Virus record (IMG/VR): IMGVR_UViG_3300030329_006034
Span: 1-64,000 of that record
Direction: 5' to 3' (one strand)
Source: a virus
DNA length: 64,000 nucleotides
Below are positions 51,501 through 58,892 of the stretch, one piece after another. The position numbers were made by a program, and so were the translations under genes. The notes beneath the pieces are model-generated. The model made no database searches. It had not been told where the DNA came from and saw nothing but the letters and a program-made list of their open reading frames with translations. Position 1 is the first letter of the stretch; every line of letters starts with the position of its first letter.

Positions 51501-51684
51501 AAGGTGTAGTTGCGTTTTTTTTGTATATCTTATATAACGGCCCGCCTCCGGATACTGATGTTATTTTGATCGTTCCCTCTTTACAATTACACTCGTATTT
51601 TACCGTTACTGTGTCATTAGAACATTGTCCGGGATTGCTGTTACAATCACTACTCGAGTTACTAGCTGAACTATCATTAGCCAT
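45508..51684 (-). CDS. Giant Thr/Ser- and Cys-rich virion protein with chymotrypsin-like domain
   Basis: A 2058-residue protein, the largest gene here, in the tail region. Residues about 320-500 look like a chymotrypsin-fold protease: LVSPTHFVMSKHW (H334), GADISVGILN (D374) and GKGDSSGPAFI (S466). Four Cys modules share a C(F/Y)KI...GW.xCxCC plan and are joined by Thr/Ser runs (TSTSTSTS) and Pro/Thr linkers (TTPDPFEPGPMPTMPP). A helical stretch lies near residues 1695-1850. The modular form suggests a long extended adhesin or fibre with host-surface digestion, possibly O-glycosylated by the adjacent transferases. The protein has no signal peptide. Family unknown. Confidence 0.65.
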   Translation of the reverse strand: MANDSSASNSSSDCNSNPGQCSNDTVTVKYECNCKEGTIKITSVSGGGPLYKIYKKNATTPFLSVILKDRQGINDAIPARINPSDPGSDLYLLIESCGCCIEICCECDDVTTTTSTSTSTSTSTSTSTSTSTSTSTSTSTTTCCWPTGPWYWNNPKSGKDTTLNKGPNLKKYFAMLGSAFFKGYEGESYDVDYESYDSKNPNRVRVDTAAGTTYYYPDSIDSFIVDTSEDWSITFEELIVRNSTVDTSIYTGSGSGSTTYNTTSDVDSFDTDKTTVDPRLQKPTADDTVSKEINTLLLSILPDLNSKVNLSGVSEKAPSYPTPGYKKAVTLVSPTHFVMSKHWDLRMPGNTVNFINNSGERVTRTIVAVEPLQGADISVGILNAPVENTEIYPVPEPRPVGGYNKELTGAYVVVIDQERKTLPKVVSFQAANRLGKAGEKVVLYTSLPDEYADEYDGNLREGLGKGDSSGPAFIYTEDTPILIETHTTNLEGPFYGNSETQSKINEAMESLSVQTDSKVHKLRTVDISTGKPSVSPTVTEPDDVTTTTSAPEPITTTTTTRRPIAPTTPDPFEPGPMPTMPPRPTTRTTTPNPNVEATPFPRAPAPSTPAPSKSQSSANDPVYTQVTFTPHYMYDAEGYGIYTTTFKQHLELEQLGWTHNPPTGDPLEDLNTNTAPNYSTDSTTMPPDEDSTTMPPEEAGTTFPPNTYGTSPPNNYTAYNKVQQQNASNFQGLFEGGGGQNVVVTQELHAQLNADNTYTLVATSRQQPTGTQQRSPVTVSVRGPGALQNPKAKRNVRNQGQSRQERVLFRHPEQQHLVGRSGAEVERINREGLPGLGVSQWRHRSFDALGGALLPGPDERGIPMTITRDNKGNIIDVVFDNNLGITVELSNAKNASLDARLFADDRDPYLVFHRPNDGWESGGLFRDVPEDGARIGIALGAIERWFEPASQPGEGDDVVVPGQDPVPGINDERQKSKPIEPDDPDPEAPADPDPNEPGEVERTEPVNVGAPVGTGPEVDGEVRQIRDENEGWDGEGDPPTEGNFLDAFPGVMNEDGTINKEELEKAAKKGIVIKHNGKCYRLINWEALYNSRESSQSNSDGSAESYNPKQEDPACIDPSLSSAVWKECRCCKKKPPGKPDITTTTSTSTSTTSPPTTTSTTTPCPKCCPPKGEWYFEKETATKEEVKQGNYKNIYIELAATGADKKQATEDDFNGEWAATPTAVLVVKDNNSAGIEWEKCLDDSDGQCYKIVNEDLVRQNLDRSPAELVAAAYQFDNEQSVEDRFGKGHWDNEIPIGYNGLENPVEAGHAAGGWEYCECCPDKDDVTTTTSTSTSTSTSTSTSTSTSTSTSTSTSTSTTTPCCVPECAPPAERLAMWFWDNARDNYLRPFDGTAENGLVFWEGPEFEAKTYAEGLAPGVFPNQLRHEGMDEDPDRSEFDVAGALLENDLFKARSMVQFTVNQGYITPEQANDLWARLEQWKAEYLDEDKRRCFKIHDAEWVNQNKDTRPSEDIRENGELPDDDTDGDGEVDRGLGWRECECCPCCPPTNCNLCWYWKARNNNVFVDLGFVKFEPAFKGEWSDPENISVPRGDSDAAVARRAEIRRQLESVKVTDPNNPDRKIRGIRIIKVEPGRWTIQRIKIVRDLEDKDEDGIPDNDKFPVEVEEGTVIKYCCTDPPFGAEGFVDDVIEDALQEGRDALAAVKKAEEALAEEPAGSAGAEAAQEKLDEAQGRLNQARIDYNIAKGNVGGLIQQIVENEDWLAPQQEDQLRTLLSQERRLQEIHGGVPPEDLERPDWALNRFDNLLADPERARQDINDALARERLIENDENWNAVKPGNELTIGDIKDGDRLKQFKNEDGEVVFDPNRKKDANNDGVISEEEEENWEGGLEDVAKNFDEDCREACRPICFKIINADFVNANPMLNPAIDVLMHVNDPAMNPQNKKKPAKLRTKDLEPKDKGLGWEMCECCPCPPTDDTPGGQPIGPPNPPVTRPPIIVVGGGDPVFPPIPSTTRRRRRTTTPTTTPTVTTTTVTTPPPPTTICPPESRGGPRCNVLKF
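45570..45655 (-). repeat. Thr/Pro-rich and Arg run near the C-terminus of the giant protein
   Basis: Codons for STTRRRRRTTTPTTTPTV and following Thr/Pro give a low-complexity stretch near the 3' end of the gene. Confidence 0.6.
47605..47706 (-). repeat. Thr/Ser low-complexity linker repeat
   Basis: Repeating ACT/AGT-type codons encode an alternating Ser-Thr run of about 30 residues between a CECC module and a CCVPEC segment. Very similar to 51265-51354. Confidence 0.75.
48195..48265 (-). repeat. Thr/Ser/Pro linker repeat
   Basis: Encodes TTTTSTSTSTTSPPTTTSTT between CRCC and CPKCC, a shorter relative of the other linkers. Confidence 0.65.
51265..51354 (-). repeat. Thr/Ser low-complexity linker repeat
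   Basis: Encodes about 30 alternating Thr/Ser residues (residues 111-140) after CCECDDV and before CCWPTGPWYW. Confidence 0.75.
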
Positions 51685-51686
51685 AA

Positions 51687-52580
51687 TTATACAGATCTAG
51701 CTGTTATATCACTAACAGTAGAAATAACAGTATTTTCATTAACTGGTATTTCTGCACTAGTAATTGTTTCGGTTAATACAGAATAACCTACATATCCCTC
51801 TGTATGAAAGTTCTTTAAAAAGAATTCTTTGGCACTTAGGTTAACAGCAGTAGCAGATACAGGCGTTGTAAATGAAAACCCGCAATATATATCATCTAGA
51901 TTACTATAGTTTTCTAATCTAAACCCTAAATCAACGGTCGTTAATGGAGAGTAGGTTGTAGTGTCTGAGTCGTGGTAGTCTATAAATAATTTTTGTCCTA
52001 AGTTTACATATCTAAATCTTAGCGTTCTAAATGTATCCGTTGAAAGAGTACTAAACGATGTAGATATAGCAGAAAGGTGCTCGTTAAGAATAACGTTATG
52101 GTTATAATCTCTCAAGATAAGAGATTCCTTTTTCTTATAATCATACCCGACGCCCGGTCGACTATCACGGCCATCTACGGCGTATAGTCCCGTTGTATCA
52201 AATGCTATTTTTAATAAAACACCGCTTAATGCGTTTTCTTCAACTTCTATAAATTCACCGGCTTCTGTAAGTAAAGAAGCACCTGCTTCTGTAGTGAGCT
52301 TGCCTCCAGATAAAATCCACGCAGGGTCTGAGTCTCCTATATATTGACCCGGTAATGCTGAAATTGGAGAAGATAGAGTAGTTAGAAATGTAGCAAATGC
52401 TAGTTGGTAGTCTTCAGGATCTTCGATGTTAAGTACTTCGCTATTTGTAATAGTAGTTTGTGGTAATTTATACTGAAAAGACCATACTATATCATAATTA
52501 GAATTATATTTTCTTTTTGTTTCTATAAAAGAATAATATCTTGCGTCAGTTGGCAAAGTAATGTCACTAGGGAAAGCCAT
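51687..52580 (-). CDS. L-type-lectin-like virion protein
   Basis: A 297-residue protein, probably beta-rich. TLRFRYVNLGQKLFIDYHD and DIYCGFSFTTPVSATAVN match the closing strands of concanavalin/L-type lectin domains, which bind sugars. The first 140 residues are a different domain with paired TTEAGASLLTEAGEF repeats. It is preceded by TAAATA at 7 nt and followed after 2 bases by the giant protein. A receptor-binding or decorating role is likely. Confidence 0.55.
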   Translation of the reverse strand: MAFPSDITLPTDARYYSFIETKRKYNSNYDIVWSFQYKLPQTTITNSEVLNIEDPEDYQLAFATFLTTLSSPISALPGQYIGDSDPAWILSGGKLTTEAGASLLTEAGEFIEVEENALSGVLLKIAFDTTGLYAVDGRDSRPGVGYDYKKKESLILRDYNHNVILNEHLSAISTSFSTLSTDTFRTLRFRYVNLGQKLFIDYHDSDTTTYSPLTTVDLGFRLENYSNLDDIYCGFSFTTPVSATAVNLSAKEFFLKNFHTEGYVGYSVLTETITSAEIPVNENTVISTVSDITARSV

Positions 52581-52598
52581 GTACTTATATTTAATTAC

Positions 52599-52811
52599 TC
52601 AACCTTTTATAAAAGTACAGGTCAAAGAATTAGTTGCGCGTAATCTAGTTTTAAAAACTAAAGCATATCCAAGTTTACCCAATTCTCTAAATACTGTACC
52701 AAAGTAATCTTCATGAACGTTAACTAGTATACTATCAAATATTTCATCATATAAGACAAAATCAGAGAACTCTTCACAGAGCGCGCTGCCTCTCTGATAA
52801 CTTGCCTTCAT
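52599..52811 (-). CDS. Small hypothetical late protein
   Basis: A 70-residue protein (MKASYQRGSALCEEFSDFV...). Alternating strands and helices (ILVNVHEDYFGTVFRELGKL) suggest a compact alpha/beta fold. The 5-nt late box supports it as a real gene. Function unknown. Confidence 0.5.
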   Translation of the reverse strand: MKASYQRGSALCEEFSDFVLYDEIFDSILVNVHEDYFGTVFRELGKLGYALVFKTRLRATNSLTCTFIKG

Positions 52812-52816
52812 ACTAG

Positions 52817-52822
52817 TATTTA
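52817..52822 (-). promoter_or_regulatory. Late-type box (TAAATA) of the gene at 52599-52811
   Basis: GAATAAATA with spacer CTAGT (5 nt), overlapping the end of the next upstream gene. Confidence 0.5.
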
Positions 52823-52987
52823 TTCATTAAATACCTGTATTATTTCTTCAATCTTATCTAAAAGAATATTTGTTTTTTCGATTTCAGCAGTTTCATCTAT
52901 AGAAAAAGATGTATGAGATTTTAGAATATTCTTAAGAACTACAAAATCTTGATAATCTAATCCTTCTACTATTACTTCATCAGCCAT
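52820..52987 (-). CDS. Small hypothetical late protein
   Basis: A 55-residue acidic helical protein (MADEVIVEGLDYQDFVVLKN...). The frame is open to an ATG at 53020, but the TAAATT box 5 nt before ATG 52987 favours this start. Function unknown; helix EKTNILLDKIEEIIQVFNE could be a coiled coil. Confidence 0.45.
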   Translation of the reverse strand: MADEVIVEGLDYQDFVVLKNILKSHTSFSIDETAEIEKTNILLDKIEEIIQVFNE

Positions 52988-52992
52988 ATACA

Positions 52993-52998
52993 AATTTA
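52993..52998 (-). promoter_or_regulatory. Late-type box variant (TAAATT) of the gene at 52820-52987
   Basis: CATAAATT with spacer TGTAT (5 nt) before ATG; the last base differs from the common form. Confidence 0.4.
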
Positions 52999-53020
52999 TG
53001 TATATCCGGGTGTTTATCAA

Positions 53021-54640
53021 CTAGGACCATTCAAACTTAACCATCCCAGGTCCAACGCAATATACTGGCGGGCCGCATCCGTTTTGCCCTCCTCCTCCAG
53101 CACCTGGCGCCGGCGCTGATCCCCAGTAAGAGGAAGCACCAGCACTATGGAGACATTCCCCAACACTAAGAATTCCACCATAACCACCTGTTAATACGTG
53201 GCCTGTAGCTACATATTCGTTACCGGTATTAATAGTGCCTTCTCCATGAAGTGGTATACTTCCGGTCGACGTGCGTCCACCATTAGAAATAGCAAGGTTA
53301 CCGCCGCCTTTACTTATTAGACTTTGGTTACCGTTAGTATTAATTCCTGTGGGATTAGTTCCCACTGTCACACTAAAAGTAGTTCCTGCTGGAGCTGATA
53401 TATAACCAGTCACAGTAGATGCAGCACCACCTGGTTTATTACCACCTGTAGCACCGGATCCTGTAACATAAAATTTAACAAACTCGATACCAGCCGGCAT
53501 TTGGAAACCATTGGCAAACGTACCAGGTGTTGTAAGTACACAAGTACCTGGTGTAGGTCGTTCAATCTTTACACTACCGCTTAGAGGGTTAAATGCTACT
53601 CCGGTTATATCGTCAGCATTTATACGCGCAGATAAGTTTTTACTAATAGTAAATGTTGGACTAGTTACACCACCAACCGCTTTAATTATAAACATTGTAC
53701 CGGTAGCGGATAATGTTGAAGCAGTTGTGGTACTGTTGACCTGGAACAATGTACTGTTAAACGGGTCATCAGACCCATATAGTGCTTTACTGGTAAAGTC
53801 AGGCACTTTAAAGCTAGAAGGCGTCCCGCCGTATTGTGTTGTTATAATTGCTGAGAGATCTGGGTAATCTGCGTTTAATACTTCCCTACCATCGCAAGGC
53901 AACCAACCATTCGGGAAATGAGGATTACCAGCAGTAGATACATATGGTACTATGGTACCTGCAGGAATCAAAGCTGCGGTAGTTGGTGCTACCCCTGTTG
54001 TTATAATATTAGGATTACCCCACCCTAGTGCGCCAGAAGCATCGGCTCGTAAATATTGATCCTTTTCAGGCGCGCCTAAAGGGAATGTATAATCGATTGC
54101 ATTAATTTTTAGCTTAGATGGTAAAGTAAAATAATCATCAGCATTAGTAGACGCTTGATTAATCCGATCGGTTACTATAGTACTGCTAAGAGTTACACGC
54201 CCTGAACTATCTAGAGTTTGACCTTCACCGAGAGCATCTGCAGAGAAATTATTTGCTGATAAAGTACCTACTGTAATTTCTTCAGCTGCATTTATTGTTA
54301 TAGTTTGATTTCCAGCTGTATTATTAGTAGCTACTTTATACCAATTTTCAGCTAAGCTTCCAACACCGGATACACAAACAAAAAATGAATTGTTGTCGGT
54401 GTCGTATGCATAATCGCCAATATCAACAGGTGCCAGTGTCGTTAAATTTGCAGCTCTACCCTTATACTTGTTGCCTACTAAATTACCGCCTACTGTTGTA
54501 CCATCACCTATCCACAGTCTTTTTGTATCTGTCGTATACCCCAACTCTCCGCTATCTAAAGTAATTTGCTGCCGATCATAATCAGTCCCTCTCCTTACTA
54601 GGAGCTTTAATAACGTGTTTTCTAAAATTTCAATACCCAT
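53021..54640 (-). CDS. Tail fibre/collar protein with Gly-rich tip
   Basis: A 539-residue adsorption protein. The start carries the fibre signature LLVRRGTDYDRQQITLDSGE, LGYTTDTKRLWIGDGT (about 12-48). A phage-tail-collar domain follows near 225-290 (GTIVPYVSTAGNPHFPNGWL, PCDGREV, YGGTPSSFKVPDF). The last 150 residues are Gly/Ala/Thr-rich with GAGGGGQNGCG, like adhesin tips of polyglycine type. It is a paralogue of the next gene at 54657. TAAATA is 9 nt before ATG. Confidence 0.8.
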   Translation of the reverse strand: MGIEILENTLLKLLVRRGTDYDRQQITLDSGELGYTTDTKRLWIGDGTTVGGNLVGNKYKGRAANLTTLAPVDIGDYAYDTDNNSFFVCVSGVGSLAENWYKVATNNTAGNQTITINAAEEITVGTLSANNFSADALGEGQTLDSSGRVTLSSTIVTDRINQASTNADDYFTLPSKLKINAIDYTFPLGAPEKDQYLRADASGALGWGNPNIITTGVAPTTAALIPAGTIVPYVSTAGNPHFPNGWLPCDGREVLNADYPDLSAIITTQYGGTPSSFKVPDFTSKALYGSDDPFNSTLFQVNSTTTASTLSATGTMFIIKAVGGVTSPTFTISKNLSARINADDITGVAFNPLSGSVKIERPTPGTCVLTTPGTFANGFQMPAGIEFVKFYVTGSGATGGNKPGGAASTVTGYISAPAGTTFSVTVGTNPTGINTNGNQSLISKGGGNLAISNGGRTSTGSIPLHGEGTINTGNEYVATGHVLTGGYGGILSVGECLHSAGASSYWGSAPAPGAGGGGQNGCGPPVYCVGPGMVKFEWS

Positions 54641-54656
54641 TGTCTTATATATTTAT

Positions 54657-56168
54657 TTACCAGTTAAATACAGGAATTGCAAATCTATCAAAAGGTTCTG
54701 TACATCCAGGTCTTCTACCACTGCCAGATAATGCGAATCTTATAAATCCTGCTGAGCTTAGTCTCGTGGTAACCCCTTGACAATCTAAAGCCTCATATAC
54801 TTTTTGATTATACATACCTTGATATCCTCTAGACACCTGGTTCGGAGCTCCGTTAAATAATTCATTGTTACCATCTGCCGCAGAGTATCTAATAATAAAG
54901 TTAAATCCTTGCGCGCTTAGGGTTCCTGCGTCATTAAAACCACCGCCTGGGTCAGTGGCACCACTTATATAGTAAGTTGTTGAATCTGGTGCACCAGCAT
55001 CAGAACCATATAGTAAAACATCACCACCGGTTAGAGCAGGTACTCTAAAGAAATTACCTGGAGGGGATGGTAACCCGTTTGTGTTGTCATATCTATTTCC
55101 GATAACGTTATACAAATCTCTGTAATTCGAATCAACAGTAGATGAATATATATTACCATCACAAAGTAAGTATCCATCAGGTATTACACTAAAGGCACGT
55201 GCGTGAGGTAATATAGTTCCTATTGGAACATCATCACCTGAAGCGCCACCTGATAACCCAGTAGCTGTTACAACATCATAAATAGAACTTGCCATTCCAT
55301 TTATAATTCCATTAGATATATTAAAAAGAGCAAATTCACTAGCAGAAGTATCAGATGAGTTAGTAGAAAAGCCATTAGCTATACCAATAACACCGTCACT
55401 ACCTCTAGTTAAAGAGCTATCAACACCTGTAAATGTACCTTCTAACTTTTGTGTGCTAGCATTTAACGCTAATCCATTTCCGATAGAGTTTGGATCGAAG
55501 CTAGAGTACTTAGTAGTGTGTGTTCCGAGATTAGCTAAATAGAGGCGGTCATTAACGTCAAATTCGAATTGCGCTGGGTCAACATTAACCCTAATGGTGG
55601 CCCCATTACCACCCGAAATACCAGCACCTAAAGCAGTGGTAGATATTTCTCTTGCACCAATGGAATTTTGCTTAATACTAATCTTCCCGGCAGATATTTC
55701 ATTAAAAACAGTACTATAGGCTACCGCCATCCTGTCGCCTACTTTTACGAGACCATCACCAAAAATATCGTTAGTAAATTCACTAGTATTTACTGAGCTT
55801 TTAGCTACTATTATACTATTATTTGCTCCATAATCTAAGGTTAATCCAGGAACAGGTCCAATATATGCATGCCCGGAGAGAGGGTCGTCACCACCATAAT
55901 CTACACTGGTTAGCATGTACAGCTTACTGTTAGCATATGCGATATCACCAACTTCGGCTCCTTCTATAGTTCCTAAACTAGATTCGAGATTAAATGGTCC
56001 GTAGTTTATATTAGAGACCGCTCGACCACCTACCGAAGCACCATCACCGACATATAACCTTCTAGTATCTAAAGTGTATCCCAATTCACCCTGATCGAGT
56101 ATAATAGACCTTCGTTGCTGGTTAGTACCGCGCCTTACTTTTAATTTTACTATACTTACGTCTGCCAT
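54657..56168 (-). CDS. Tail fibre/collar protein, paralogue
   Basis: A 503-residue relative of the 53021 gene: KVRRGTNQQRRSIILDQGEL then GYTLDTRRLYVGDGASVGG at the N-terminus, and a collar domain with GTILPHARAFSVIPDGYLLC and FFRVPALTGGDVLLYGS. The middle has varied beta-rich repeats (SIGNGLALNASTQKLEGTF). The two copies probably supply alternative tips or sit at different tail positions. Confidence 0.78.
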   Translation of the reverse strand: MADVSIVKLKVRRGTNQQRRSIILDQGELGYTLDTRRLYVGDGASVGGRAVSNINYGPFNLESSLGTIEGAEVGDIAYANSKLYMLTSVDYGGDDPLSGHAYIGPVPGLTLDYGANNSIIVAKSSVNTSEFTNDIFGDGLVKVGDRMAVAYSTVFNEISAGKISIKQNSIGAREISTTALGAGISGGNGATIRVNVDPAQFEFDVNDRLYLANLGTHTTKYSSFDPNSIGNGLALNASTQKLEGTFTGVDSSLTRGSDGVIGIANGFSTNSSDTSASEFALFNISNGIINGMASSIYDVVTATGLSGGASGDDVPIGTILPHARAFSVIPDGYLLCDGNIYSSTVDSNYRDLYNVIGNRYDNTNGLPSPPGNFFRVPALTGGDVLLYGSDAGAPDSTTYYISGATDPGGGFNDAGTLSAQGFNFIIRYSAADGNNELFNGAPNQVSRGYQGMYNQKVYEALDCQGVTTRLSSAGFIRFALSGSGRRPGCTEPFDRFAIPVFNW

Positions 56169-56176
56169 TTTTTAAA

Positions 56177-56938
56177 TTATTGTGTTCTTTTCCATATATA
56201 AGCCCCATAACTTATAGGCGATATACTAAATGCCGTTGCAGCCCCACCATCGGTGCCACCTGTATCTGAAAGTCTTTGTGCTATTGGCTGTATCCCAGGA
56301 AATGCATAGATTGGCTCTGAAGATTGGTCGCCAGTATTTGGAACCAATTGGTTTATGGGTCCTGCAAATTCATCTTCTGCGGTTCCATCCGGAGGCGAAC
56401 CTGGTGTCGACGGCCAAGACAAAATATTTTTATACCCTCCATCTTGGCCACTAGGAACGTGTGTGTGTTTGGGCATTTGCTCTTTAATTAAAGAAACAAC
56501 AGAAGTTTGACCATCGTGTGACGGTCCCATACCTCCATTGTTATTTCCAGATACATATCCGGTATAATCTGTACTTGGATTTTGACCACCCACTCCAACT
56601 AAAAATCTTCCTTCTGCAACTCGCTCCCATACAGTACCTGGTATTCTTTCACCTGGATCCGCACCGTCTACGGTAGTTATCTGAATTGATCCAACTGGAA
56701 AAAACATATCAACTAAACTAGTAATTTCGTTGTTGCCAGCCTCCTCAGACCGAACATGCTGCTCAGGAAGCTCAACGTTGTTAGCTATTACCTTTGTACC
56801 GCTAAGGGCAATCCCAGTGACGTTGCCGTCGCCGTCATATATATCCCTCTTTGGGGTCTTATTCAAATTTCCACCACTCAAGTGTAATAACGATGAATAG
56901 GTTTCTGATATGAATTCGTTCCGTAGACTTGCTGACAT
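56177..56938 (-). CDS. Short-tail-fibre/baseplate-tip-like protein
   Basis: A 253-residue protein with FFPVGSIQITTVDGADPGER, PGTVWERVAEGRFLVGVGG and QMPKHTHVPSG, as in the receptor-binding tip domains related to T4 gp12 and gp37-type ends; HTH is the metal-binding motif. The closing part YGAYIWKRTQ is the common last strand. Late-type box at 5 nt. Likely a receptor-contact protein. Confidence 0.75.
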   Translation of the reverse strand: MSASLRNEFISETYSSLLHLSGGNLNKTPKRDIYDGDGNVTGIALSGTKVIANNVELPEQHVRSEEAGNNEITSLVDMFFPVGSIQITTVDGADPGERIPGTVWERVAEGRFLVGVGGQNPSTDYTGYVSGNNNGGMGPSHDGQTSVVSLIKEQMPKHTHVPSGQDGGYKNILSWPSTPGSPPDGTAEDEFAGPINQLVPNTGDQSSEPIYAFPGIQPIAQRLSDTGGTDGGAATAFSISPISYGAYIWKRTQ

Positions 56939-56943
56939 AATAT

Positions 56944-56949
56944 TATTTA
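56944..56949 (-). promoter_or_regulatory. Late-type box (TAAATA) of the gene at 56177-56938
   Basis: GAATAAATA with spacer ATATT (5 nt) before ATG, in the 13-base gap after the 646-residue gene. Confidence 0.55.
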
Positions 56950-56951
56950 TT

Positions 56952-58892
56952 CTAGTTATTCAAAATACTATCTAGTACATTCCGTTGAAGGTTATAAAGG
57001 CTATCAAAAACTCGCGATACAACGTTGTAGTTTATTTCTTCATTTTCATGAAATTCAAAATCTCTGAAATCAACGTCAATATTAGGGTATGAAGTATATC
57101 TAGCAAGAACCGGAACACCCTCAATAGTTGTACCGGTAATTACTAAAGCTAAATTTACATAAATTTTTAAAGTGTCCTTTAATATTGATTCAATTTCACT
57201 ATTAAGAGAAATACCTAAACTAGATTCACATCCTAACTCTCTATCATATGTATTTGCTAAATCTAGAGGTAAAACATTATCATAAATTAATTTAGTAGTT
57301 CTTGTCAAATATATACGGCCTGTGTTTTGAAAAAGAGAAAAGATATTTCCATTATTTTCCTCCATTATAAAGTTAATAAAGTTCGGCCGGTTAGACGGTA
57401 GATTGTTACTATTCCATGCTAATCTACTATTCCAAAATTTTTCTAGTGTAGATACCCAGTACGAATTTGGTAAAAATTGTAAGTTACTTGCACTAAAAAA
57501 CCCTGCAGGGTATTGTGGGTTACTTATAAATCTTGTAGTAGCGGTATTTAAATCCCTAAGTATAAACATGTTAGAGTCGTCTTTAGAAAATGTAATTAAA
57601 TTAGTAGACGAAGTATCTATTCTTGTTGTTGCCTGTCTCAGAGCTCGTGATTGATATCTTGTAACTCTATTCGGCTGTTGATTTAACCCGAGTCTATAAT
57701 CTTCAACCAAGTCCGCATCTACATGATATACATTGTAATAAGTATTCATATCACGCGCCGGAACTGGTCCAGGGTCAGTAATCACTAAGATAGAATCATC
57801 AGTATCTCTTATGTCAAAATCTAATATAATTTCGCTAGGGTCTTGAGTGGTAATAGTTCCAAAAAATTTATTTGAATATTTATTTGTAAGCTCAACAGCT
57901 AATTTATTTTCAGCTCCAAAAGACCTTACAACTAGAGCGCCTTTAAGATTATTACCTATTTTAAAGTTCCCGTTTATAACTTCCTTCGGTTGTACGACAC
58001 CTGTTCTTGGATTAATTTCACGGAAAGTAAATATATCCTTAACCTTCCACTCACCACATGTATTATAAAAACTAAAATCGTACCCTATTAACCTATCATA
58101 CACTTTGTTATCATCCGGATTTACCCATTTACCTAAATTAAATAAAGTATCGGTATTGTTATCATACGTTAAAGTAGTATTACCGGCGATAGTATCTGTT
58201 TCGTCACCTCTTAAAGTAAATAAACTATTTCTAAGAAAGCTCCCTGAAAAAGACTTCGTTGCAGTATCAGTGATTATAAAATAGTTAAATGTTTGGTTTT
58301 TGTTAACTATTAAAGTGGTGCTAATTGCATCATCTAAACTTTCTATACCATCTAGAACATCTGGGATATCGTTCACCTCCACCCTAACGCCGTCTGAATT
58401 AACCCTAATGGTATTAAAAGGCAGAGCGTTAAAAGACTCGGCATTAGATTTAGCTAAGCTTACATTTGGATTTTTAGATTCAGCTAAACTGGACAATGCT
58501 AGAACATAAGAAGCTGCATCTTCACTGGTAGACTGGAAGTTAAATATTTCGGGGTTAGACAATATATTAAGATCATACAAGTTTAAATTATTGTCGTTTA
58601 AAATATCTAAATTCTTATTAAGAAACGACTGGTCAATAATATCCTTTGGCGATATATGCGGCTTTGTAAGCACCTTATCTGCTTGTACTAAACTAAATGT
58701 ACGATCAAATTCTTTTTTCGCTAGAAATGAATTAGCTATAAAAGTACCTTTAGTACTTAGCGGTTGTGATAGAGAAGTAAGAGACTTTCCAGTAAAAGCC
58801 CGTCCATCGTCTGTAACGTTAAAAAGACCTTTGTAGTCTGTACCGCTTAAAGTAAACGACTCTCCCGAAGTATATTTAAAATATGATATCAT
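56952..58892 (-). CDS. Virion structural protein (baseplate/tail region)
   Basis: A 646-residue protein. The opening YTSGESFTLSGTDYKGLFNV, followed by TDDGRAFTGKS, is a block I recall from marine myovirus tail proteins; the rest is Asn/Asp-rich with mixed strands. No enzymatic motif was found. It starts 4 bases inside the end of the 795-residue gene, so the two are coupled. Part of the tail or baseplate assembly is the best guess. Confidence 0.6.
   Translation of the reverse strand: MISYFKYTSGESFTLSGTDYKGLFNVTDDGRAFTGKSLTSLSQPLSTKGTFIANSFLAKKEFDRTFSLVQADKVLTKPHISPKDIIDQSFLNKNLDILNDNNLNLYDLNILSNPEIFNFQSTSEDAASYVLALSSLAESKNPNVSLAKSNAESFNALPFNTIRVNSDGVRVEVNDIPDVLDGIESLDDAISTTLIVNKNQTFNYFIITDTATKSFSGSFLRNSLFTLRGDETDTIAGNTTLTYDNNTDTLFNLGKWVNPDDNKVYDRLIGYDFSFYNTCGEWKVKDIFTFREINPRTGVVQPKEVINGNFKIGNNLKGALVVRSFGAENKLAVELTNKYSNKFFGTITTQDPSEIILDFDIRDTDDSILVITDPGPVPARDMNTYYNVYHVDADLVEDYRLGLNQQPNRVTRYQSRALRQATTRIDTSSTNLITFSKDDSNMFILRDLNTATTRFISNPQYPAGFFSASNLQFLPNSYWVSTLEKFWNSRLAWNSNNLPSNRPNFINFIMEENNGNIFSLFQNTGRIYLTRTTKLIYDNVLPLDLANTYDRELGCESSLGISLNSEIESILKDTLKIYVNLALVITGTTIEGVPVLARYTSYPNIDVDFRDFEFHENEEINYNVVSRVFDSLYNLQRNVLDSILNN

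Noticed and set aside
45524-51700. Many plus-strand open frames within the giant minus-strand gene, with Val-rich repeats
   Set aside because: They are the antisense of Thr/Ser codon runs and of a clear 2058-residue frame, have no start signals, and are not conserved-looking.
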